Below, in pieces: positions 1 through 6,039 of a stretch of DNA of 11,176 nucleotides. Source of the stretch: an uncultured Lachnospiraceae bacterium (GTDB lineage: Bacteria > Bacillota > Clostridia > Lachnospirales > Lachnospiraceae). The translations under genes and the position numbers were made by a program. The stretch lies in NCBI GenBank assembly GCA_902803355.1, contig CADCPP010000043.1:1-11176 (forward strand), written 5' to 3'. Below the pieces are notes generated by a model that saw nothing but the letters and a program-made list of their open reading frames with translations, had not been told where the DNA came from and did not search any database. The number at the start of each line of letters is the position of its first letter. Positions within the stretch are counted from its first letter, which is position 1.

Positions 1-9
1 AGGAAGAAT

Positions 10-969
10 ATGCAGTATTCAGAAAAGCTGAATGGCTTCTGGGAAGAGGGCTATCACTATTATCTGGAATTTCGCGGCGCCATGCTTACGGTGCGCAGCT
101 ATGACCGCAGCATCGTCCTGGAGACGGAGGTCTCCTACGACGCTGACGCCCTCGAGCGGGGCGAAAGGACGCTTATCAATCTTAAGGATCCTGTGCTTTC
201 CCGCTCGCTCACCGGCGAGATGATGACTGAGATCGGCGAACTTGCCTGGGAAAACGGCGAGCTGAAATTCCTGTATCACTATCCCATTCTCGGGGATAAG
301 GTCTATACGCTTCACAAGGTGGATCACGGCCCGTTTGCGCATATTATCCTGCGGGATGACGAGTATCTGGACAGGCTTCAGGGCAGTTGGACCGACTGGA
401 GCTTCCGGGATAAAAAAGACTACCCTTCCCGCGAACTCGTCATCAAAGGCAGCCGCTTAAGCTGGGGCGTCTGGGGCGGCGGCGCGTTTCATGTGATCAG
501 CTATGCCTATTCTCCGGAGCGCGTCCTGATCACGCCGGAGGACCTGACAAAATCGAATTTCGGCAGCTTCACGCAGATCGAAGTTAAGCCGGACATGCTG
601 TTGACGCATATGATCATCTATGACATGGACACGCCGACGACGGTCTTTGCCCGGGAAGACATGCTGGACAAAATCGAAGTCCCGGACTCGGCCAAACGGG
701 CGCCGCGCAGCACGATGATGGCTCCAGAGCCTGACGGTCCGATGAACATGGGCATGGGCAGCATCTTCGGCATGGGCATGATGCCTCAGCCGTCTGTCCG
801 GCCCGCGGGAACGGCTGTGCCGAACCCGGCACCTGCGCCGGATCCGGCGGCGAAACAGGGGCCAACCATTTTGGATGACGGCAGTACTTTCTGCCCCGAT
901 TGCGGCACGAAGCTGGAGCCGCCGATCCCGAAATTCTGCCCGAACTGCGGGGCAGCCATCAGGAAGTAA
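10..969 (+). CDS. Uncharacterised protein with C-terminal zinc ribbon
   Basis: A 319-residue protein of unknown function. The start ATG has AGGAAG at positions 1-6 just ahead of it. The first 220 or so residues are rich in aromatic and alternating hydrophobic residues, as in an all-beta fold. Two stretches begin alike, LNGFW at 8-12 and LQGSW at 123-127, each followed by a short strand pattern, which suggests two copies of a small beta domain. Residues about 225-285 form a Pro/Ala/Met/Gly-rich, probably disordered linker with a GMGMGSIFGMGMM run. The C-terminus is a zinc ribbon with CPDCG and CPNCG knuckles (Cys295, Cys298, Cys310, Cys313). There is no signal peptide or TM segment, so it is likely cytosolic. 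It is the first of four closely spaced co-directional genes. The zinc ribbon is plainly seen; the duplicated beta domain is inference; the function is not known to me. Confidence 0.85.
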   Translation: MQYSEKLNGFWEEGYHYYLEFRGAMLTVRSYDRSIVLETEVSYDADALERGERTLINLKDPVLSRSLTGEMMTEIGELAWENGELKFLYHYPILGDKVYTLHKVDHGPFAHIILRDDEYLDRLQGSWTDWSFRDKKDYPSRELVIKGSRLSWGVWGGGAFHVISYAYSPERVLITPEDLTKSNFGSFTQIEVKPDMLLTHMIIYDMDTPTTVFAREDMLDKIEVPDSAKRAPRSTMMAPEPDGPMNMGMGSIFGMGMMPQPSVRPAGTAVPNPAPAPDPAAKQGPTILDDGSTFCPDCGTKLEPPIPKFCPNCGAAIRK

Positions 970-975
970 GCGTAA

Positions 976-1662
976 ATGTTCAACAATCTTTGTATCCGGA
1001 CAAAAAAGGACCTGGAAGAAGCCGTGGAGGAATACGGCTTCCTGCCGCTATTTGCGAATTCCGTTCCCGGCTTTTCCGTGGAAGAGCATGCCGTGCCGGA
1101 GGTCTGGTATTCGGAGGGGAGCAGCGACTGGCCCGTATGGGACTGGAAGGGGCCGGTGATCCGTGAGTGCGGCTGTGCCTACGGGAAGTTTTTTGAGAAG
1201 AGAGCTGTTTTCATCAGCCGGGAATGGTTTCCGGACTTTGCCAACTGGCGGCGTGACGGTTATGATTTTGATGCCCGCTGGGATGACGGACTTGCCTCCT
1301 ATGCCGACCGGGATCTCTACGGGCTGCTGGAAGCGAATGCGCCCATTGTCTCAACGGCCCTGAAAAAGCTCGGCGATTACCGCAAGGGCGGCCGCAGCGG
1401 CTTCGAGACCTCCATGACCCGCCTGCAGGCGCAGGGCTATGTACTGATCAGTGATTTTGTCTACGCAAAGGCAAAGGACGGCAGAGAGTACGGCTGGGGC
1501 CTTGCGCAGTATTCTACGCCCGAGCGCTTTTTCGGGCCTTCCTTCCGGGAAAACGTCTACAGCCGGACCCCGGAGGAGTCTTACGCGAGGATCCTTGCGC
1601 ATCTTCGGGAGATCCTCCCGCAGGCTGAAGAAGGGCAGCTTAAGCGCCTGCTCAGGCAGTAG
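976..1662 (+). CDS. Uncharacterised protein, possibly AlkZ/YcaQ-related
   Basis: A 228-residue soluble protein without signal peptide or TM segment. It starts six bases after the upstream stop, and its Shine-Dalgarno AGGAAG (961-966) lies over that stop, so the two genes are probably translationally coupled. The N-terminus has a 'DLEEAVEEYGFLPLF' pattern, the centre is rich in Trp, Tyr and Asp (for example FANWRRDGYDFDARWDDG), and a basic-aromatic segment follows (KGGRSGFETSMTRLQAQGY). I recall this arrangement from conserved Firmicutes proteins sometimes labelled AlkZ-related, after the winged-helix DNA glycosylase family AlkZ/YcaQ. At 228 residues it is much shorter than true AlkZ-type glycosylases (roughly 400), so even if related it need not be an active glycosylase. 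The ORF is secure; the family assignment is from memory and weak. Confidence 0.8.
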   Translation: MFNNLCIRTKKDLEEAVEEYGFLPLFANSVPGFSVEEHAVPEVWYSEGSSDWPVWDWKGPVIRECGCAYGKFFEKRAVFISREWFPDFANWRRDGYDFDARWDDGLASYADRDLYGLLEANAPIVSTALKKLGDYRKGGRSGFETSMTRLQAQGYVLISDFVYAKAKDGREYGWGLAQYSTPERFFGPSFRENVYSRTPEESYARILAHLREILPQAEEGQLKRLLRQ

Positions 1663-1698
1663 AATGACATATTTTCGTGACTGAAGAGCTTACACTAC

Positions 1699-3096
1699 AT
1701 GGCTAAAGGACAAAACAACACAGACAGAGAGAAGATCTTTGCCGAGATGCCCATCGGCAGGGCGCTGTATGCCATGGCGGCCCCGACGGTCATCAGCCAG
1801 CTGATCAATCTCATCTATAATATGGTCGATGCCTTCTACATCGGAAGGACAGGAGACCCCTACAAGATGGCGGCGACTACGGTCACCATCTCTCTTGTCA
1901 TGCTGACTGTTGCCGCAGGGAACCTCTTCGGGATCGGCGGAGGGAGCCTGCTGGCGCGGCTGATGGGGCTCGGAAAACGGGAAGAGGCAAGAACAGTCAG
2001 TAGTTTTGCGTTTTATGCGGCGGCAGGAGCGGCTTCCCTGTATGCACTGCTCGTGGGGCTCTTCCGCGAGCCTCTGCTTCGCTTTCTGGGCGCCTCCGAC
2101 CGGACGATCGCCTACGCCTCTTCCTACGCGCTCATCGTGATCGTGATCGGGGTGCTGCCGAGCATGCTTTCCATGGTGCTGGCGCATCTGCTGCGAAACG
2201 CCGGCTGCGCGAAGGAGGCAAGTCTTGGGCTTTCCGGCGGCGGGATCCTGAACATCCTCCTCGACCCGCTGTTCATGTTTGTGATCCTGCCAAGAGGCAT
2301 GGAGGTGACCGGTGCGGCGATCGCAACGGCCCTCTCGAATACGGCATCTTTTCTCTATCTGCTGTTTGTTTACCGCAGGATGGGCAAGGCCGCGCCGCTT
2401 GGTCTCCGCCTTAGGGAAGCCCGCGCGGCGAGCCGGGAAAACCGGCGCAGCATCTTCAGCGTGGGCATCCCTTCTGCCCTGCAGCTTGCCCTTTTTGACC
2501 TTGCCGGGATCTGCGCGAACAAGCTGGCGGCAGCGCACAGCGACTTATGCCTGGCCGGGCTCGGCATCGTCATGAAGATCGAGCGCATCCCGAACGCCGT
2601 GAATATCGGGATCTGCCAGGGCATGATGCCGATCGTGGCCTACAATTACTCCGCGGGAAATCATGCGCGCATGCGGGAGACCCTGCGCACGGCAAGGATG
2701 GCCGGCCTCCTGATCTCGGGGGCAAGCGTCATTCTGCTGGAGATCTTTGCCAGACCCGTTTCCCGGCTTTTCTTAAGCAGCTCGGCAGGAGAAGCAGAGG
2801 CCGCGCTCACGACCCTGGGGATCGCGGCGCTGTTTCTCAGGATCCGGGCGCTTGCCTCACCCGGCCAGTTCCTTTGCTACAATACGTCCTTCGGCATGCA
2901 GGCGATCGGGGAGGGAGCAGCCCCGCTTGTTCTGGCCTGCGTGCGCGAGCTGCTCTTGTATATGCCGCTCATGTTCCTGCTGGATAGCCTTTTCGGCGAG
3001 GTCGGCCTTGCGGCGGCGCTCCCGGCAGGAGAGTGGCTGACAGCTGTCTTTGCGGTTATTTTGCTGCGGCGCGTGCTGAAAAAGAAAAAGCTGTAA
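1699..3096 (+). CDS. MATE family multidrug/cation efflux transporter
   Basis: A 465-residue polytopic membrane protein with the length and hydrophobic pattern of MATE (multi antimicrobial extrusion) transporters, which export cationic drugs or metabolites using Na+ or H+ gradients through two six-helix bundles. The N-terminal motif 'GRALYAMAAPTVISQLINLIYNMVDAFYIGR' region (about residues 16-48), followed by GNLFGIGGGSLLARLMGLG (about 74-92), is typical of the first MatE domain. The second domain starts about residue 250 with 'SIFSVGIPSALQLALFDLAG'. It ends in a basic KKKKKL-like tail on the cytosolic side. The ribosome site is poor (GAAGAG, 1683-1688), so it may depend on readthrough from the gene 36 bases upstream. 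The phosphatase gene follows after 21 bases. Substrate cannot be told from sequence; the family call is confident. Confidence 0.95.
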   Translation: MAKGQNNTDREKIFAEMPIGRALYAMAAPTVISQLINLIYNMVDAFYIGRTGDPYKMAATTVTISLVMLTVAAGNLFGIGGGSLLARLMGLGKREEARTVSSFAFYAAAGAASLYALLVGLFREPLLRFLGASDRTIAYASSYALIVIVIGVLPSMLSMVLAHLLRNAGCAKEASLGLSGGGILNILLDPLFMFVILPRGMEVTGAAIATALSNTASFLYLLFVYRRMGKAAPLGLRLREARAASRENRRSIFSVGIPSALQLALFDLAGICANKLAAAHSDLCLAGLGIVMKIERIPNAVNIGICQGMMPIVAYNYSAGNHARMRETLRTARMAGLLISGASVILLEIFARPVSRLFLSSSAGEAEAALTTLGIAALFLRIRALASPGQFLCYNTSFGMQAIGEGAAPLVLACVRELLLYMPLMFLLDSLFGEVGLAAALPAGEWLTAVFAVILLRRVLKKKKL

Positions 3097-3117
3097 GCAG
3101 CGGAGGCGGTATTTATC

Positions 3118-5304
3118 ATGCCGGAAAGAGGGAAGACCATGCAGAATAAAAAGATCCGTCCTCTTCGTGTCAAGATCACCTGGACTATTGTCGTGATTGT
3201 CGTGCTCGCACTGCTTGGTGTGGGAGTGGTTTTTCTGGTCAGCACCAACAGGTTTTCGAAAACGCTGCTCGGTTCGAACAGACAGATGTCCCAGACGTCG
3301 CGCGACATGTCGTCCTCCTCAATGGAGGAACTGAGCCGCCTGCGCCTTCAGGAGCTGGCGGAGGATAAGGCGGAACTGGCTGACCGCATGTTCTATGAAT
3401 TTGAACGGGCAGTCAGAATGGCCGCCTCCGCTGCGGAGAAGCTCTATGACGATCCGGACGCCTATCCCGAACGGGATGTGGCTGTTCCCGACGCTGCCAA
3501 TGACGGCAAGCTGACCCTGCAGGTCCTGTTTGCGACCGGCGTGGATCCCGAGAACGAAGCCATCGCGAAGGAAGTACGTCTGCTTGGCAATCTGCAGGAG
3601 CTGCTTTATTCGATCAATGCCAACGATGAAAGCATTGCCTCCAATTATTTCGCCTCGGAAAGCGGCATTATGATCCAGGCAGACTACATTTCCGCGAAAA
3701 AGTTTGATGAACAGGGAAATCTGATGCCTCTGGATGCGAAGGACAGGCCCTGGTATGCCGGGGCAAAAGAGAGCGGAAAGCTATATCTTACGCCGGTCAC
3801 GCGCGACCTTCATACGCCGCAGATGGGGATCATGTGCGGTGTTCCGGTCTATCATAACGGTGAATTCATGGGCGTTGCCGGCGCCGGCATGTATCTGGAT
3901 CTGCTCAGTCAGATGGTCGAGAGCGTTGATCTCGGAGACAAGGGAAATATCTGCATCGTTAATGATCAGGGAAGGATCCTGTTTTCGAACCTCAAAACGG
4001 GGTCGCTCTCGGTTGAAGAAAGCAGCAACGACCTGCGCAAATCTGTGCAGACCGATCTGCAGCTCATGGTGATCAAGGCGCTGAATGGCGAAAAAGGCGT
4101 CACGCGGCTGACGGTGGACAGCGCGCCTTGCTACGTGGCTTATGCGCCGATGAAGACCGTCGGATGGTCGGTTTTCGTTGTTCTTGCCAAGGATGAGGTG
4201 GACGCCCCGACGGTGGAACTGCAGAAGGGCCTCGACCGCATTGCGGAAGATGCCGCAAATGAAGCTGACGAGAAGGCGCAGAAAGCGCTTGTCCTGTTCC
4301 TGTCTGTTCTGGCTGCCGCTCTGTTTGTTGCGCTGATCACCGCACTGATCCTGTCGAACCGGATCGTAAAGCCGATCAACAAACTGACGGATGAAGTGAG
4401 CAGGATCCAGGGGGAAGATCTGGATTTCAAGTGGGATAAGGACAGCGGTGACGAGACACAGCTGCTGGCGGAGGCTTTCCAGTCTCTGACCGGGAGAATG
4501 AAGACCTATGTCAGTGATATCGAAAAGATCACCGCGGAAAGAGAACGTATCGGCACGGAGCTGGAGCTGGCGACCAGGATCCAGACCGATATGCTGCCCA
4601 GTGTTTTCCCTGCCTTCCCGGACCGGAAGGATTTCAGCATTTTTGGTTCGATGACGCCTGCCAAGGAGGTGGGCGGCGATTTCTATGATTTCCTGCTGCT
4701 GGATGAGAATCATCTGGCGCTGGTCATTGCCGACGTATCCGGCAAAGGCGTGCCCGCGGCCCTGTTTATGATGGTGTCCATGATCCTGATCCGCAGCGAG
4801 GTCAAAAACGGCCTGAGCCCTGCAAAGGTCCTGAAGAAGATCAACGATCAGATCTGCGCAGGCAATCGGGAGGATATGTTTGTCACGGTCTGGCTCGGTA
4901 TCCTGGACCTGAGGACCGGAAAGCTGACCGCGGCAAATGCAGGCCATGAGTTTCCGGCCTTAAAACAGCCGGACGGCAGGTTTGAACTGATCAAGGACCC
5001 GCACGGCTTTGTGATCGGCGGACTGCCCGGCGAGGAATACGAAGAGTACGAATGGCAGCTTAAGCCCGGCGCGAAGGTCTTTGTCTATACCGACGGGGTG
5101 CCCGAAGCCGGCGGGTCACGCTCCGCACTCTACGGGACCGACCGGATGATGGAGACCCTCCGCAGGGCGGAAAATGAGAGTCCGGAGCAGATCCTGGCCG
5201 CCGTGGACGCGTCGGTCCGGGAATACGTGGGCGACGCCCCGCAGTTCGACGACGTGACCATGCTCTGCGTGGAATACAAAGGTCAGGACGAAAATAAAGA
5301 CTGA
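3118..5304 (+). CDS. Membrane sensor phosphatase: dCache-HAMP-PP2C (SpoIIE/RsbU type)
   Basis: A 728-residue receptor phosphatase, probably dephosphorylating an anti-sigma-factor antagonist or similar phosphoprotein in response to an extracellular signal. Order: TM1 about 22-42; extracellular double Cache sensor about 60-375 with the RPWY signature at 210-213; TM2 about 390-413; HAMP about 415-468 (RIVKPINKL); linker helix with the RsbU-like ELATRIQTDMLP ending at 494; then a PP2C/SpoIIE domain to about 722. Metal-binding motifs are intact: GGDFYD (Asp521), ADVSGKG (Asp539), NAGHE (607-611), YTDGVPE (Asp659) and QFDDVTML (Asp711/712), so it should be active. The start at 3118 has GGAGG at 3102-3106; an in-frame ATG at 3139 also has a good purine-rich site and is a possible alternative. 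No STAS-domain or anti-sigma kinase partner is present in the window, so the target is unknown. It is last in the co-directional group. Confidence 0.95.
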   Translation: MPERGKTMQNKKIRPLRVKITWTIVVIVVLALLGVGVVFLVSTNRFSKTLLGSNRQMSQTSRDMSSSSMEELSRLRLQELAEDKAELADRMFYEFERAVRMAASAAEKLYDDPDAYPERDVAVPDAANDGKLTLQVLFATGVDPENEAIAKEVRLLGNLQELLYSINANDESIASNYFASESGIMIQADYISAKKFDEQGNLMPLDAKDRPWYAGAKESGKLYLTPVTRDLHTPQMGIMCGVPVYHNGEFMGVAGAGMYLDLLSQMVESVDLGDKGNICIVNDQGRILFSNLKTGSLSVEESSNDLRKSVQTDLQLMVIKALNGEKGVTRLTVDSAPCYVAYAPMKTVGWSVFVVLAKDEVDAPTVELQKGLDRIAEDAANEADEKAQKALVLFLSVLAAALFVALITALILSNRIVKPINKLTDEVSRIQGEDLDFKWDKDSGDETQLLAEAFQSLTGRMKTYVSDIEKITAERERIGTELELATRIQTDMLPSVFPAFPDRKDFSIFGSMTPAKEVGGDFYDFLLLDENHLALVIADVSGKGVPAALFMMVSMILIRSEVKNGLSPAKVLKKINDQICAGNREDMFVTVWLGILDLRTGKLTAANAGHEFPALKQPDGRFELIKDPHGFVIGGLPGEEYEEYEWQLKPGAKVFVYTDGVPEAGGSRSALYGTDRMMETLRRAENESPEQILAAVDASVREYVGDAPQFDDVTMLCVEYKGQDENKD

Positions 5305-5319
5305 GGCTGAAGAAGCCTC
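5303..5319 (+). terminator. Small hairpin overlapping the phosphatase stop codon
   Basis: GAGGCT (5303-5308) pairs perfectly with AGCCTC (5314-5319) around a GAAGA loop. It begins within the TGA stop and precedes the larger hairpin by six bases. It may help transcript 3'-end formation or stability; alone it is too short for a confident terminator. Confidence 0.4.
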
Positions 5320-5324
5320 CGGCA

Positions 5325-5362
5325 AGAGAAGAAGCACCGACCTCGGCCGGTGCTTCTTCTTT
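5325..5362 (+). terminator. Strong hairpin after the phosphatase gene, probable terminator
   Basis: AGAAGAAGCACCG (5327-5339) is perfectly complementary to CGGTGCTTCTTCT (5348-5360), with an eight-base loop; one GU and one AU pair extend the stem to 5325/5362. The descending arm is itself T-rich (CTTCTTCTTT), but there is no long U-run after the stem. Intrinsic termination of the upstream genes is likely but perhaps leaky. Confidence 0.6.
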
Positions 5363-5389
5363 GCCAAACAGATCGGGCTGTGCTATATT
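5361..5389 (+). promoter_or_regulatory. Sigma-A-type promoter for the ECF sigma-serpin unit
   Basis: TTGCCA (5361-5366) as -35, exactly 17 bases, then TATATT (5384-5389) as -10, with a TG two bases before the -10 (5381-5382), an extended -10 signature. Five of six bases match the consensus in each hexamer. Transcription would start near 5396 and give a leader of about 75 bases. The -35 box touches the base of the preceding terminator hairpin. The match suggests housekeeping rather than autoregulated ECF-type expression. Confidence 0.65.
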
Positions 5390-5438
5390 CAAAAACGAAA
5401 GAAGTGTTAGTTTCCCGATAAAAATTCGTCATTATCAG

Positions 5439-5453
5439 TGAAAGCGCTTTTCA
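5439..5453. promoter_or_regulatory. Palindrome in sigma leader, cre-like but one base too long
   Basis: AAAGCGCTTT (5441-5450) is a perfect 10-base palindrome inside TGAAAGCGCTTTTCA (5439-5453), about 20 bases before the sigma start and just ahead of its ribosome site. It resembles CcpA catabolite-responsive elements (TGWAANCGNTNWCA) but has one extra T before the final CA. It could be an operator acting as a roadblock or an RNA hairpin near the ribosome site. Confidence 0.35.
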
Positions 5454-5472
5454 GAACACCAAGGAGAGGATC

Positions 5473-6039
5473 ATGGAGGACCGCAGGATAATCGAAGGGT
5501 TCAAGGCACGGGATGAGGACGCTCTGACCGTGGCGCGCGAACGCTACGGGGAATATCTGAATAAGCTGGCGATGCGGATCCTGAACGACCGGGAGGATGC
5601 CGAGGAGTGTGTAAACGACGCACTTTATAAGGCATGGCAGAATATCCCGCCGGAGGAACCGCTTTATCTCGGCGCCTGGCTCGGCAAGGTCACGAGGCGG
5701 CTTGCCATCGACCGGCTGAAGGCCCGGGATGCAGCGAAGCGCGGCGGCAAGGAGCGGCCGCTTCCCTGGGATGATCTTCCGGAAACGGAGACGGCTCTGA
5801 GGACGGTCGGGCCGGAAGAGGCAGTGCTCGCGGAGGGGCTGAAGACAGCAGTCGCTGCCTTTGTGCGCGGGCTTCCGGCGGAGCAGAAGGACGTCTTCCT
5901 GCGCCGTTTCTGGTATCTGGACTCTGTTGCGGAGATCGCGGAGCGGCACGGCTGCAGCGAAGGCCGGATCACCATGATGCTCAGACGAATGAAAGAAAAG
6001 CTGCGCAGGCAGCTGAAAGAAGAAGGGTGGATCGAATGA
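5473..6039 (+). CDS. ECF-type sigma-70 family RNA polymerase sigma factor
   Basis: A 188-residue two-domain sigma factor that would direct RNA polymerase to a specific set of promoters. The sigma-2 domain lies at about 10-85, with the core-binding helix DREDAEECVNDALYKAWQ (about 39-56) and the -10 recognition helix around VTRRLAIDRLKAR (about 73-85). After an acidic linker, the sigma-4 helix-turn-helix is at about 137-184 (LPAEQKDVFLRRFWY, then VAEIAERHGCSEGRITMMLRRM). Length and layout fit the extracytoplasmic-function group as found in Clostridia. AAGGAGAGG (5461-5469) is an excellent ribosome site for the ATG. The stop overlaps the serpin start in an ATGA arrangement, so the two products are probably made in linked amounts. 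In most such pairs the second gene encodes a membrane anti-sigma factor; here it is a membrane-anchored serpin. No copy of a typical ECF autoregulatory promoter was recognised upstream. Confidence 0.95.
   Translation: MEDRRIIEGFKARDEDALTVARERYGEYLNKLAMRILNDREDAEECVNDALYKAWQNIPPEEPLYLGAWLGKVTRRLAIDRLKARDAAKRGGKERPLPWDDLPETETALRTVGPEEAVLAEGLKTAVAAFVRGLPAEQKDVFLRRFWYLDSVAEIAERHGCSEGRITMMLRRMKEKLRRQLKEEGWIE
6021..6027 (+). promoter_or_regulatory. Ribosome site that decides the serpin start
   Basis: AGAAGGG ends eight bases before ATG 6036. The alternative GTG at 6027 overlaps this site and so has no good ribosome site of its own; this favours the 6036 start and translational coupling to the sigma factor. 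Confidence 0.6.

Noticed and set aside
1690..2538. A 282-codon minus-strand open frame opposite the MATE gene
   Set aside because: It has a polar, low-complexity composition without any family signal; the MATE protein is clear on the other strand.
3781..4947. A 388-codon minus-strand open frame opposite the phosphatase
   Set aside because: Composition is Arg/His/Gln-rich as expected for an antisense shadow, and the plus-strand gene has intact catalytic motifs.
5396..5430. Possible ECF-type promoter (CGAAAG with CGTC at 5427-5430)
   Set aside because: The spacing between the two elements is about 25 bases instead of 16-17, and no AAC-type -35 lies at the right distance, so autoregulation by the sigma factor is not supported.
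6027..6035. GTG at 6027 as the serpin start
   Set aside because: The site lies within the ribosome-binding sequence; ATG at 6036 has proper spacing and the common ATGA overlap.
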